From: Symsagittifera roscoffensis
Taxonomy: Eukaryota > Xenacoelomorpha > Acoela > Convolutidae
DNA length: 64,000 bases
Reading direction: 5' to 3'
NCBI RefSeq assembly: GCF_963678635.1
Contig: NC_087065.1
Location: 10,873,579-10,937,578, forward strand
In this document: positions 1 to 11,230 of the stretch, in pieces
How positions within the stretch are numbered: position 1 is the first letter of the stretch
Layout: every line of letters starts with the position of its first letter
Translations under genes and position numbers: made by a program
Notes under the pieces: generated by a model
Told to the model about the DNA's origin: nothing
What the model saw: the letters and a program-made list of their open reading frames with translations, nothing else
Databases searched by the model: none

Positions 1-312
1 ATAGAGACCCCATTTTGAACAAATTTTCAGCGCCGCAGCCAAAATTCTGAAAAAAAAAACAGGCCAAAAAAGGCGTTTTTAGGCAATTTTTGGAAAACTT
101 TGAGCAAAAAATCACGTTTTTTCGGCTCGCGCTCCCCCCTCAAAATTAATGTTTATTGGCGCCCAAGGCGCCTTTAGAAAAGTTTTAGGGTCCGTCACTA
201 AAAATGGATCTCAAAATAATACAAAGGGGGGACCCTTTGGGTCGGCAGGGGTTCGATTTTCCGAAAAGAGGAACGTCCGCCCCCCCCCCCCCCCTATATC
301 CGCTGGTGCTCT
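1..312 (+). repeat. Family C hAT-like dispersed repeat, copy C1 (cut by window edge)
   Basis: This is a diverged copy of a dispersed element seen again at 6706, 7320, 7640, and reversed near 39985 and 50105. Shared landmarks in order are the 'aggcgtttttaggca' block, a 'cgctcccccctcaaa' block, 'ttggcgcc..aggcg', 'aaaagttttaggg', 'accctttgggt' and a terminal C-run running into 'atccgc'. The left end lies outside the window. The 113-codon open frame here is repeat sequence, not a gene. Confidence 0.7.
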
Positions 313-2129
313 GCAGTACGTAATTACCAAGGGTTGGACATTTTTTGAGCAAAAACGGCGTTTTCATTGCGGGAGGGGGTTCAAAATTATCAGGGGGTTT
401 CTGCAACTATTGATCAATTCTGATAAACACAATAGTGAAATCGAGCCAAAAATTTTCTTGAAAAATTGGCATAAAATTTCTATAATGTGAGCCAGTTAAA
501 AATTGTCTTGCGCTGAAAAAACAGTTTTTTTTCTATTTGAAATCTCAAAATTGGAGTATTTCATAACACTTGGTAGAAAATTTCTGGTGGGGTCCTCTCA
601 GAACCCCCAAAAATTTGAAGCGGTCAATATTCTAGGTAGGCGGGGTCTATGAAGAAGTCGATTTGTGTTGCGGGGGGTCCCGACAAATAAGTAGTGCAAA
701 ACACAAGTCCTGACAGCGCTTCAAGGTATCTACATTTGCATGTTTCAAAAAATTTCCAATTTTCACACAATAAAAATGAAATTTTTTCGAGATCTAATTT
801 GACATAATTTTACATAATTTGACAGCTAACATCTTTGAAGCTTTAGATACTAAGTATTAATGTTCGCATGTATAGACGCATTTTTTGGTCACTATTACAG
901 CCTCAACTCAATTTGGAACGTTTCCCAGTCGGGTCAAATCGCTGCATACGTCATATTAAAAAAAACTGGAGAATTTCGCACGCATTCTTCAAACACCTAT
1001 AATTTACGAATAATAATCAAAATAAGTGAAAAAATGCTCGAAGAAATTTTTTTCATAATATCAAAAAAATTAGTCATATTTGTTGAACAAAAGTTTTAAA
1101 AAAACCAGAACGAAAAAACACATTTTTTTTTCATATATGGAATGGAGTGAACCAAAAATTTTTAAGAGAAAATGAAAACTGAACACAAGTGTAGGTAAAA
1201 TGATAATGGGATGAAATTGTAGTTAAAATTTGTCAAATGACACTATTCCATCATTTTTTTCAAAAAGGTTATGAGCACCACTGCAAATTTTACACACGCA
1301 CGCCCGAATTCTTAGTTTTCTAGTTTTTAAGAGTTTCTTATGTTTTCATTTTGTCCAGAGAAATTAAACTAACACTGCACTTGAACAAATGCTAAATATA
1401 CAACCAGAAGATTAACTATGTATGTTTCTGATAGGCGTATAATTGAAACCTCGCAAAACAAAATTTTGAATCTGAAAAATTACAAAAGGAAATATAACAA
1501 AAAAAAACGTTTTTCGAGTTTGATTGGCGTTTCGAGGTAACTGGTAGATTGTGACAGTTTAACAGATCTGTCCATGAATTTGAAGGTCAGTTAATCAAAA
1601 CGCTGTAATCAATCATTCCAGCGCATCATTTTTCAAATTGTCAGACAACAAGCTTTCAACTTCACTTTTTGATCTATGCTTCCATTCCGTTTCGACTACG
1701 CTTTTACAGAACTGTTTCGCTTTCATAGCGCTTTCATTTTGTTTCAATCTACCGCTCCGTCAATTTTTTGATGACCAAAGCACCAATAATTTTTAAACAT
1801 ATGTCTCATTGTTTTTTGAGTTTTTTTTCCAGAGTGACTTTGATTGAAAGCTTGTCTGCTATTATTGCCACGTTTGCTGATGATTTTTTAATAAGTTTTT
1901 GAAATTGAATTGACATCTGGACTCTCCAATAACTCGAAGCCAGAACTTTTTCAAAAAATGCCTTTTCTTTTAGTTGGAAAGCAAATACTAATTACTTTTT
2001 CAAAAAAAAATTTTTGTTTTAGTTGGAAAGCAAATTCAAATACTTTTTTAGACGAAAAAGAACAAAACCTCTTCTACCTTCATTTTGGAGCCCAAAAGTT
2101 AGAGTTTGCATATGCCAAGACTGATTTTT
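313..2129. other. AT-rich intergenic DNA, no gene seen
   Basis: I see no exon with GC enrichment and paired splice sites and no recognisable protein. The open frames here (for example 860-1099 and 1910-2161) are short, rich in Phe/Lys/Ile, and look like chance frames in AT-rich DNA. Confidence 0.6.
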
Positions 2130-2320
2130 TGTCTAGGGGGCGGTTTTTTGAAAAATTTTGAAAATTTAGGCGGCCTTTTTTTGGGTCGACCAATTTGATT
2201 TTCCGAGCTCTCCCAAAATAGTATAAGGACGGCGAAACATTTAACAACCAGAATTGAAGGAGGGGGGCAATCGCCCCCCTCGCCTTCCCTCTTCTTCGGC
2301 ACGCTACTGCTTAGCTACTT
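2130..2320 (+). repeat. Family C hAT-like repeat, internally deleted copy
   Basis: The left part (a 'gggggcgg' block, then 'aatttaggcggcc', 'gggtcgaccaatttga', 'gagctctccc') matches the reverse complement of the copy near 40000. It then jumps to a terminal block of G-runs and C-runs ending near 2310. The middle of the family consensus is missing. Confidence 0.55.
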
Positions 2321-2483
2321 ATTATATTCTGCTTCAATAGTTTTTGTTTTAGCGACTGTTTTTTTAATATTTCGTTTATACCAAAGTATAAAAAAGCAAA
2401 CAGTTGGCTGTTAACTGATAATACACCCTAACAGTGTCGGCAAAATAGATTCAAGTTGATTCCAACTAGTCGCCATTACGAAG

Positions 2484-2598
2484 CCAAACTGTGCACTGGA
2501 TAGGCGCACAGTTTTGGGTCTGGTCTCTATGTTCCTGTGTGAAAAAGAAAAGTTGCGGATTCCTTGACAAATCTGTATTGGCCTGTTGGGGAATCCGC
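2484..2598. other. Two adjacent hairpins in a GC-richer island
   Basis: Hairpin 1 pairs 2484-2494 (ccaaactgtgc) with 2506-2517 (gcacagttttgg, one bulged base). Hairpin 2 pairs 2555-2563 (gcggattcc) perfectly with 2590-2598 (ggaatccgc). The surrounding 150 bases are less AT-rich than the flanks. This could be a structured RNA or a transposon fragment; nothing shows transcription. Confidence 0.35.
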
Positions 2599-3321
2599 TT
2601 ACAATTCACAAAATGCACAATCTGAGCTCGTAATGTCACTGAGAGCAAAAACAATCATGATCGGTCATGAGATTAAGTGGATGTCATTCTAAACTTTTTG
2701 CTTTCATATTTGTATTTCAATTCAGTGATTTCATTTTTTTAATTGCATAAAAAACTCTTATAGATCAATTTGCAAATCAGATTAGTGTACCACTCATTTG
2801 AGTGGATGACAAGCAAGTGGTCTTTTGATATGATTTTACTTCATGTCTGAGGTTACTTTTTTATTATTAACCTATTCTCGAAATTCTCTTATTTCCCGGC
2901 TCTTTTTCTTACATGTCTCACAGACAAAAAAAACTTTTTATGCTACCCGGGGGATTCACTACATGCTTCAAGTTGAATTTGACATCCAACTGCTGTAGAT
3001 TGAGTAAGAAGCATGCATGTAAAGTTTCCCCAACGAAAGTATATTCTCTCTGAGTTCACATTTACACAGATATTTCGTCTGTTATCATTATTGATAACTT
3101 CTGGGGATTGAAAATTACTAATTTTTCCTTGTTTTGAGACTAATTTATTAGTGCTTTTGATAGTCTTTTTTTATGACGTTCAGCGAGAAGACGTCAGCGA
3201 GAAAAAATTGACTCAGAAACAATCCAGTTTGAATTGAGGTTAGTTAAATGCTCATGTTTTTTTTTCGATACGGATTGCTGTTTGATATTGGCTATATTGA
3301 CTATTGGAGAAAATAACACCA
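2599..3321. other. Intergenic DNA, no gene seen
   Basis: AT-rich sequence without coding signal. A short direct repeat (gacgtcagcgagaa-like, near 3175-3205) is the only local structure I noticed. Confidence 0.5.
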
Positions 3322-3874
3322 AAAATAAACAAGACCGCTCGTGTCAAGGCGAAGCCCTGAAAAGTCCGACAGCTTTTTAACGTTTATGGAGCAGTAATAA
3401 CATAAACAACATCAAAAAATTAAATGAAATAAAATTAAATGAAAAACTTTTTTTTCTAAAATTTAAAAATTTTTCGATGAAAATCATCCCCCCACACGCC
3501 ATATAAATTACAAAACAATAGATTTCGCTTCTTGTAACAAATCAATTATGGCAAATAGGCTTCTTTCAACCTATTTGGAACGATTTCTAAGACGGATTAA
3601 ATCTCCGCTTACGCGTTAATAGCGCGAATTATATCGCGTGTTAATTGTCCAAATTGGTTAAAATGGCCAAAATGGCAATCTTTAAACCCTCATAACGTTA
3701 CAAAAAAAGATCACAGGTGAAATATCTTTACAAATTTAAGCTCAGGACAACAATAGCTTTCGAATGATATTTAAAAAATTTCGCCAAAAATGGCTAGATA
3801 AAAAGTCGAAATTTGTCGGAAGAAAAAAAACAACTAGCACAAATATTCCGTTACTTTCGTATCGAAAGTCGGAC
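3322..3874 (-). repeat. Family A dispersed repeat, copy A1 (about 550 bp)
   Basis: Reverse-oriented copy of a roughly 540-bp element also present at 16088-16627 (+), 40980-41292 (+, deleted) and 63892 to the window end (+). In the element's own sense it opens with 'ccgactttcgatacgaaag', which holds a 7-bp hairpin (actttcg/cgaaagt). It then carries 'attaacgcgtaagcg' and 'atttaatccgtctta', and closes with a hairpin (cagggc/gccctg, loop ttc) followed by 'tacgagcagtctt'. This copy's end hairpin has a mismatch. No open frame is conserved, so it is a non-autonomous element of unknown class. Confidence 0.75.
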
Positions 3875-3934
3875 TAATTATCATTAATGTTATTTTACCT
3901 TACTTAGTTTTCTTATGGTTTTGATTATCGAAGA

Positions 3935-4980
3935 ATCCCGGTATGACCAAAAATACTAGTCATACAATTTCCATATATGGAAAAATGCTAGTCATACACT
4001 TTCCATACAATTCCATACTTACAGAAAATTGCATGAAAGGTCTATGATTAGTATTTTTTCATATATGGAAATTGTATGACTAGCATTTTTCCACAAACCA
4101 AAAATATTGATTTCTTACATTTTAATTTCTCAAATGTTTTTGGTTGTGTTCGTAATCGAACACAAATGACATAAACCTTGATTACTCAAACTTAGTAAAC
4201 TTAGTAACCTTGATTACTCAAATTAAAAATGCATTGGAAACAGCCTGATATGTGTTACTACTGTCTTAGACAAACAATATAACGAAAGTAATGAACTTTT
4301 AAATTTTGGCAATAATTTTCAAAGATGATTGTTTCTAAAATTTGAATTTTTAAATTACCAGACATTGATCAAGCATACAAAAACATGTCATACAAAAGAA
4401 AGAGGAGTTTTAAGCGTTTTTGAAAAAAGTATGAAGAGAAAAGGAAAAAAAATTCAATTTTAGTATATCTAGGACTACGTTATACACACAAAATATTAAA
4501 ATTTGCATGCAAAATTTTTTTTTTCAAAAAATGTTTGTTTGAATACGAAAATCAATTTGCGGTTGAAAAAACACAAAAAATATTTGGAGGCAATTTCAAA
4601 AATACTTAGAAAATTTTTTGTATGAACTTGTATGACTAGTGTTTTTTTTCAGAAAACAAAAATAAAGAAAGTCAAAGTTTTCAGTCGTAGCAGCCCAAAA
4701 AACGCTTATATGTTTTGCCAGCAGTTGAATTGATTGTTCAAAGCTTTTTTTTTTCACAAAAAAAAATTCTAATCATACAATTTCCATATATGGAAATTGT
4801 ATGGTTAGCACTTTTTTCATACCATTTTTTTCCCTTTTTTTGCAAACTCATTTGCAAAAATATATGAAATTTGTATGACTAGCATTTTTCCATAGACTTT
4901 TGTATGACTAGCATTTTTCCATAGACTAAGTGTATGAAATTGTATGATTAGCATTTTTGGTCTATGGAGGTCAACCCGGG
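3935..4980. repeat. Family D palindromic element with inverted ends
   Basis: The left end reads cccgg..gaccaaaaatactagtc, and the right end reversed reads cccgggttgacc..agaccaaaaatgcta, so the ends are inverted repeats. The motif 'catacaatttccatatatgg' and its complement recur at about 3961, 4061, 4774, 4860 and 4890, many as local palindromes. A second copy lies at 60165-60368. The interior shows no coding capacity. Confidence 0.6.
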
Positions 4981-5131
4981 ATATTTGTGCTTGGTTTGGT
5001 TTTTTCTTCAAACAAATTGCAACCCATTAACCAACCACTTTCAATTGTAGTCTTCGCAGTGTTGACGCCTTGAAACTAAAAAGACATTCATTTTTTTTCG
5101 TAAATTATGCCGGTTTGGCTAATTTGGGACA
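4976..5131 (+). repeat. Family A repeat, diverged partial copy A5
   Basis: The start (atatttgtgctt.gg..tgg, ttttttcttca.acaaatt) and a later block (tttttcgtaaa.ttatg, ggctaatttgggacagttaa) match family A in + orientation. It faces copy A1 across the palindromic element at 3935-4980, giving a large inverted arrangement. Confidence 0.5.
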
Positions 5132-6705
5132 GTTAAGATATTTTTCGTTCTTCCAACACGCGAGCGGCATTGTGATCCGACTCCAATTTTCCAGTTTGAT
5201 TTTGAGCAAGCAAGTTGAAACTATTTTTAATTTGTTAGGCTCTTCTTGCATCATTGTGTACTTTACAAAGCATATGAAATGAATATTGATAAAAAACAAA
5301 CAATGTGAAAACAGTTCCATTTTCATCAACTTTTTCTTTGAATTTTTGTCGATTTTTAAATTTCTTGAAAAGATGACTTTTTTTGTAACTATGAGAGCAA
5401 TCGGAGCATTAAAGGTTTTGCCTTATTTTATGAAAGCTTGAAAACTAACTATTCTTAGAAAAAATCGACAAAATTGAGGCATTGGTGTGACTGGTTCACT
5501 TCGGCTCTGTTTTTAAGAGAGCTTCAACTCTGTTTTCAAGTCATTTTGATCTTCATTTTGGTTTATAGATTCGGCGTTTTTATTTTAGTTTCAATGATAA
5601 TCACCATCTTTTCAATTTTTGCAGACATATATAAATTGATAAAAAATTTGCAAATTTTTTACGGAAAATTGAATAATGTGATTTACAAGGTGGCTATCAG
5701 ACTCAAAACTCAATATCCCAAAATAAACTGTAAGAACTTGAGTAAAAATCAGCAAAACCCAAGTTTGGATAGTCAGCTAGAAAACCGGAACAACTAATAT
5801 TTTAAATTTTTGGTTGCTTAGTTGAAAACAATACATATCTTTTTTTCCAGTGTTTCACGTTCAGCTCACATTGGTGATTTGAAACTGAAATTGTGAATTG
5901 CACGTTTTTTTATATTTAAAAAAATCCAAAACAACTAGAGGCTGAAAAACGCACAATGTGTTCGAATACTATGTAGTATTAGTCAGGTTTTCTGGAAAAA
6001 GCCAATCTGTTGTGCCGGATATTGAGTTCGTTAGAACGAACTATCTACTATTGCACAGCTGTTATTTTTTACCTTGCGTGTCTTATGTTTATCCTTGCTG
6101 ATCATAAAATTGGAACAAAAATGCAGGTTGGGAAAAATTAGAGTTCCAAATCATTTTTTGTTTGCATCCACCACATTGTTAAACCATTAACAGCACAATT
6201 GGGAAAATCAAATCAACAGCTCGTGTCAGGGCCCAGAGCTGATTGTTCCGATACCTATTGCGTCGATGAAGACAGTTTACATTGCAAATACAAAATTTTC
6301 AATGAGTTTGGGCCAACTCGTTTTTTTTTCAAAATTTTTTTATGAACTTTGAGACAGTTGTTCACACATTCAGATTATTTTGGGAACGTTTTGATTATCT
6401 CTTAGATACGTTCAAAAACATGTCTTTTTTCATAAACAATGTTAAACTCAGCGCCTCGATTTTTTTTATGCAGCAGATTTGTCAAAAAAAAAATACTTCA
6501 GGGGAATACATCTACCAGGCCATATAAAATCTCAAAAACCAAAGTGTAAAAATTTTCGTCTATTGATTCGAAAACTATCATTCCTATAATTTTACCAAAT
6601 TAGAAAGGCTTTATTGCTTCCAATTTTTTGAAGTCTTTTTTCAGAAAAGCAGTTTGTGGTGTTTTGGACCACTTATTTGTTTTACCAGCACCTCATATTC
6701 CGATT
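5132..6705. other. Intergenic DNA, no supported gene
   Basis: One 107-codon frame (5474-5797) encodes a hydrophobic, Phe/Ile-rich stretch, but it has no ATG at the listed start, no splice context and no recognisable domain. I treat it as chance. Confidence 0.5.
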
Positions 6706-7066
6706 CAGGGGCGGATCCAGGATTTTATGGAAGCGTGGATTATCAAAACTTTGATCAATCATTTTAAAATCTTTGGTCAACATATTGTTTTTTCTAGCTC
6801 TCTCAAGTCATTAAAAAGGCCCTCCATACCACATTTACAAAAAAACGGGTCAAAATAGACGATTTAGGGCGTTTTGTTGGAACGCGCTTCCCACTGAAAC
6901 GTTTAAATGTTGGCACAAAAGGCGTCTTTAAAAGTCTCTTGGGTCAGCCAGCCAAAAATGGTTGTCTCAAAAAATGCAAAAAGAGAACCTTTGGGTTGGC
7001 AGAGGGTTGAATCCCTGAAATGGGGAAGGGGGCGTCCGACCCGCATCCCCTTCAATGCGCTACTGT
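6706..7066 (+). mobile_element. Family C hAT-like non-autonomous element, near-complete copy C2
   Basis: It begins with CAGGGGCGGATCCAGG, a terminal-repeat start common in hAT-superfamily elements. It runs through the family landmarks ('gctctctcaag', 'aaaaaacgggtcaaaa', 'ggcgtctttaaaag', 'ggtcagccagccaaaaatgg', 'aacctttgggttggca', 'ggggaagggggcgtccg') to a degraded right end near 7066. No transposase is present, so it is a MITE-like derivative. Assignment to hAT rests on the end sequence only. Confidence 0.6.
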
Positions 7067-7112
7067 GCTGACTCGTTCAATTCTCTCATAAAGAAGACCA
7101 ATCAAATTGTTT

Positions 7113-7117
7113 TAAAA

Positions 7118-7148
<31 letters not shown>
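7113..7148. repeat. (TA)n microsatellite
   Basis: About 15 consecutive TA units with a short interrupted tail. Confidence 0.9.
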
Positions 7149-7319
7149 TCCGTAACTTGAAAAAAAATATATTTTTCTTCTGAGTTTTTATCAAAAAAAT
7201 CTCAGTATTGCTTCAACGCAACATTACATGCTTCAGCAATGCATTTTGGCAATAACATATCTCACAAAAACACTCGAGTTTTGATGTCATCTTATTTCAA
7301 GGCCGAAAAGTCCTCTATA

Positions 7320-7633
7320 ATTTTGGCCAAAACACCCTCTGCTAATCAAATTTTTTGAGCCCCAGACAAAATTTCAAAAAAGTAGGCCAAAAAGGCGTTT
7401 TTAGACATTTTTTGGAAAGTTTTGGCCAAACAATCAAATTTTTTTGCCACGGGCTCCCCCCTCAAAAACGGTATATATGGCGCCAAAAGTGTACTTGGAA
7501 AACTTTTAGGGCCAACCAGCTAAAATTCGAGGTTTAAAATAGTACCAAAGGGAACCCTTTGGGTAGTCAAATGGTCAAATCCTAGAGGGGGAAGAGGCGT
7601 TTGCCCCTCCCCCCACTAAATCCGCCCCAGATT
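7320..7633 (+). repeat. Family C repeat, copy C3
   Basis: Right-hand two thirds of the family: 'ggccaaaaaggcgttttta', 'gggctcccccctcaaaaac', 'atggcgcc', 'acttttagggcc', 'gaaccctttgggta', ending 'ccccccactaaatccgcccc', the complement of the CAGGGGCGGA start. It is directly followed by another partial copy. Confidence 0.65.
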
Positions 7634-7639
7634 GGGTTC

Positions 7640-7890
7640 CCACATCTCTCAAAGGGTCTGACTACGGTACTAATTCCAGACGTCTCTAGTTTGAGCAAAA
7701 TTTCTGCACCGCAGGCGAGTTTGTTAAAAAAAAACAGGTCAAAACGGCGTTTTTTGACACACTTTGAAAGTTTTGACCTTGAAGTTGCGTTTTTTGGGGC
7801 GCTTCCCCTTCAAAGTTAATGCATGTTTTCACCAAAATAGGTCTTCAGAAAAGTTCTAGGCTTGGTTTGTCAAAAAATGGGTATCCTTAA
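7640..7890 (+). repeat. Family C repeat, copy C4 (partial)
   Basis: It repeats the 'aaaaaaacaggtcaaaacggcg', 'ggggcgcttccccttcaaa', 'aaaagttctagg' and 'aaaaatgggtatcc' landmarks in the same order and orientation as the preceding copy. Confidence 0.6.
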
Positions 7891-8226
7891 ATGGGTGTTC
7901 TTCATAGATCTCCCTTATAGCAGTTCAAGCTTCGAAGAATTATTGTGGCTCTTATGGAAACCTTAAGGGTCGATTATATCTGTTTCCAAACAAACTTGAA
8001 AAACCTACTGAGTATCGAGAAGAAACGGAGACTTGATGCTGCTTTAAGTTTTTTAGTCTATAGTTTTTTACGCTTTTTTCTGCCAAAAAAAATATTTTTC
8101 TACATCATGATTTTCTTGGCTAGTAAAACTATTTTTTGAATCTCGATATCGAGTTTCTAGTCTTTTTTCGAAAAAAAACACAAAAATCAAAACCATGATT
8201 TTTTCTGCACTTTTTGCAGCAGCCAT

Positions 8227-8300
8227 TGAGGTACTGCTGAGATACTGCTGAGGTACTGATATGGCAATAGACAGAGAACCTGAAAAAATTATTTTATTAT
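8227..8300 (+). repeat. Probable left part of the older element's 5' LTR
   Basis: It starts TGAGGTACTGC, close to the start of the younger LTR (TGTGGTACTGC) and of the older element's 3' LTR candidate (TGTAGTACTGC at 19931). It is cut at 8300 by the younger retrotransposon and would resume at 15268. It contains a short tandem repeat of 'gaggtactgct'. The match is short, so this is inference. Confidence 0.35.
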
Positions 8301-8605
8301 TGTGGTACTGCAGTTGCAGTAACTAACGTTGAGTGACAGCCAAACGGCCATTGCAGTTGCAGTAAGCGAATTCATTAATGTTATATAATTACGTTACGAT
8401 ATTATTAATTATGTGTGGTCAAGGCCAATGGTGGTGCTCGAATCGTATCAATGATTTACTCAGTGTTGTTATACTCATGTATGGAAACCAGTAACAATCA
8501 AAGCTACGATCAATCTTGTTAAAACCTCGGTTAACAAGTTAAATTAAACATTTTTCTATCCACGTTTAACACAACCAAAACAAGCCTGAGTTTCGGGTTA
8601 TCACA
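8301..8605 (+). repeat. 5' LTR (305 bp)
   Basis: Direct partner of 14962-15267. It begins TGTGGTACTGC and ends TTATCACA, giving the usual TG...CA outer bases. Long blocks such as 'gtggtcaaggccaa' and 'aaaacctcggttaacaagtt' are unchanged between the two copies. Confidence 0.93.
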
Positions 8606-8623
8606 TGGTGCAGCCAGCAGAAT
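8606..8623 (+). promoter_or_regulatory. tRNA primer-binding site
   Basis: The sequence directly after the 5' LTR starts TGGTGCAGCCAGCAG; TGG pairs with the CCA end of a tRNA. The same motif (cagccagcagga) follows the older LTR end at 15426, which supports its function. The priming tRNA is not identified. Confidence 0.75.
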
Positions 8624-8649
8624 TCCTATCTCAGGACAACAGAACTGAT

Positions 8650-9743
8650 ATGGGGATTCCTGTTTTCTGGACCACAGCGAACTCAGACCCACCCTGGAAT
8701 TTGAAAGTATGGTTCGACCAGTTCCTGATGGCAGTAACAGTAGAGGAAAACGTTAACCACGAATTACTTCTGGAGGAACCAAAACCCGTTATAGAAGAAC
8801 CGGAACCACCTCCGGAAACGCCTCGAACTGGAGAAGACGCTGCTGCGACCGCAGCCCGCGAGGCACGGGATAGATTGTTAACAGATCGTGTAGCAGCAGA
8901 AAATGAAGAGAGACGGGAAAGCGGACCAAAGGTTGGTCACAATATTTACTAAAACAAAGTACAAAAACGTCTAGTGCCAAGACTATTCCTTGCGTTGGGA
9001 ACGAAGGGGAAAAAACGATTTGTTCAAAAAAAATCCCCACAATGAAATTTCTAAATTGGAATTAGAGGAAATGGTCAGGCTCGCAAAGGTTACCTTCGAA
9101 AAATCCCAGAGTATTACTTAAAGCGACACAAGCTATTTAATAGATTACAAGAAGTCGGTGAATCGTTGGAGGCGTTTCATGCCGCGATAACTGCGCAAGC
9201 AGCGAAGTCGGCACTGGACACTATGGAGGATGAACTAGCGAGGGATCTATTTAGTTCAAAGATGAGAAGCCCTGCGTTGCAAGAGACGCTTACGTTCGAA
9301 ACATTGCCCCCCGATGAAGTGTTAAAACGTGCACTAAAATTCGAACAAAGAAAACAAACAACACAAGCATTCCAGAAGTCGACGGTACTGCGCAAACAAT
9401 ATCGCAATTAGGATTGCAAATAAAAACAAAACAGGAACCGATTTTGGCAGTAGGAAATCGTAATCAGCAAAATAAAAGATACAATCGGGATAGAAGTAGA
9501 CAAAACTAACCGGATGGAATGGCACCTGCCAAATATAACTTGGGCGACAGAAAACTATGCAATCGGTGCGGTAAACAGTTTTCAGAAGGACATTTGAAAA
9601 ACTGTGCGGCAATGGGAAAGCAATGCAAGAACTGCAACAAACCAAAACATTTTGCGCGAATGTGTAGATCACAACAAGTAAACGAGATAACAGAAACAAC
9701 AGAGAGCTCGGAGGAAGAGTGTAATCTAATACAAAACATTTGA
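8650..9743 (+). pseudogene. gag: gag (capsid and nucleocapsid), broken
   Basis: A likely start is the ATG at 8656, with frame to 8949, where a TAA stops it; matching sequence continues after the stop and shifts frame twice before 9140. The piece at 9140-9411 has the Retrotrans_gag character (a 'GES..AF' core and a Leu-rich helix region). The nucleocapsid part (9519-9743) carries two Cys/His knuckles: an atypical C-x2-C-x7-H-x3-C and a canonical C-x2-C-x4-H-x4-C. The product would package the element's RNA. As read it cannot make a full Gag. The ATG at 8605, formed across the LTR edge, is an alternative start. Confidence 0.85.
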
Positions 9744-9765
9744 TTCTTGCGAGTAAGTTCAAATT

Positions 9766-10280
9766 ATGTCCATCGAACAAAACAACAGTCGGATGGAAAA
9801 GATCAACAGATATATCGAAGAAAAATTGGAGAAAAAAAACAGGGATGGGAATATCAAAAAACAACTGGAAATGCGAAATATTGATATTCGTAGAGACCCA
9901 ACCTCAGAGAAAATGAAATCATTAAAAGCACTAGTTCGAATTGATAAACATATAATCAACATGACTGTAGATACAGGAAGCCCGATATTTTCCCTAAATT
10001 GGACAGTAGCGAAACAAATCTTAGATTCGTCTGGGAAGGTAAAGCTTACGCCTTCGGAGCAACTGAACCTGCCGGCACAATTTGTAGATTATAACAAACA
10101 TCCCATTGTAATCCTGAGCCACTAAATGCAAATATACGTTCGGCAGGATGGGAAACTCAAGATGCCACGTTCCTAATCACGGAAAGACGAACGAGGTGCA
10201 TTCTAGGGCGAGATTTACAAAACAAAGTTGGCATCATTAAAACCCAAAAACCGGCTCCAAAAGGAAGGTCTAGATTCAAC
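9766..10280 (+). pseudogene. Retrotransposon aspartic protease, frameshifted
   Basis: The open frame to 10125 carries the catalytic D-T-G-S motif (codons 9970-9981) after a Lys/Glu-rich leader. The frame ends at TAA 10123-10125, while the matching sequence (with an 'ILGRDL' block typical of the protease C-terminal half) continues in another frame from about 10115 into the reverse transcriptase. A retropepsin of this type cleaves the polyprotein. Confidence 0.8.
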
Positions 10281-11230
10281 GTGCTCTCTTGCGAACAGTC
10301 GGAAGAATGGAAGGAAAAATTTTATTCAAAATTCAAAGACCTGTTCGACCGTCAAGGACGATCAATACACCATGTGGTAAACACTACATTCAAGTACCCT
10401 CTCTTCCCAATCCAGGAAAGGGGTAGGCAAATGCCAATCCATGTACAGGAGAAGTTCGAAAAATATATTGACAAACTACTTTTGGAGGGTCACATTCACA
10501 GGTTAGACAAATGTACAAGTGATTGCTTTGTAGCCCCCATTGTCATTACTGTAAAAAAAGATGACTCCATCAAACTGGCTCTAGACGCCAAACCTATAAA
10601 TAGGCAGCTGTACAAAAATAAGTACCAAATGCCGAACGTAAAGGAACTGCTCGATGGGGTCAGTCAAATTGGGACTGCGCAAGCAGCAGGTACTTTATTT
10701 TTCGCAGTGCTGGATTTGAAATATGCATACAGTCAATTGAAACTTACAACGGAAACTGCAAAACAATGCAATTTCAATATAGCAGAGGGAAGGCCACTGG
10801 CACATATCGATTTCTGACCGGATTCTACGGTTTGGCTGATATGCCAGCGGAATTCCAAAAGGCAATGGATCGTACCATGAACAATTCGAAAAACACGTTT
10901 TTTTTCTTAGATGATTTTTTGATAGTTTCAGAAGGATCAGAAATGGAACATGAAAAACTAATAACAAATGTCTTGATAAAGTTAAATAAAGAAAACTTAT
11001 CCCTTAAACTGTCAAGATGTGAATTCTTCAAAACCGAAGCAAATTGGTTAGGACACAAGCTATCGGAAAATGGAGTCACAGCGAAAATCACAAAAACAGA
11101 GGCCATACTCAAATTAGAGCATCCACGTTCACTAAAACAACTCAGGTCTTTCTTGGGAAGTATAAACCACCTTTTGAAGTTTATACTGAATGCAGCTACC
11201 AAGAATAAAATAAAAAACATAAAAATACCC
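10281..11230 (+). pseudogene. pol: Reverse transcriptase domain, one frameshift
   Basis: The first frame (to 10814) carries the fingers and the palm motif with the first catalytic Asp (AVLDLKYAYSQ). A single-base shift near 10785 moves the domain into the frame 10766-11527. That frame has the 'YRFLTGFYGLADMP..FQ' block, an FLDD version of the YxDD catalytic box, and the 'LRSFLGSINH' thumb motif of Ty3/gypsy enzymes. Both catalytic motifs survive; only the frame is broken. Confidence 0.92.

Noticed and set aside
5474-5797. 107-codon hydrophobic frame that could be a small membrane protein
   Set aside because: No ATG at the frame start, Phe/Ile-rich composition typical of AT-rich DNA, no neighbours or splice signals.
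9334-9864. 176-codon reverse-strand open frame
   Set aside because: Antisense shadow of gag and nucleocapsid; the + strand holds clear zinc-knuckle motifs.
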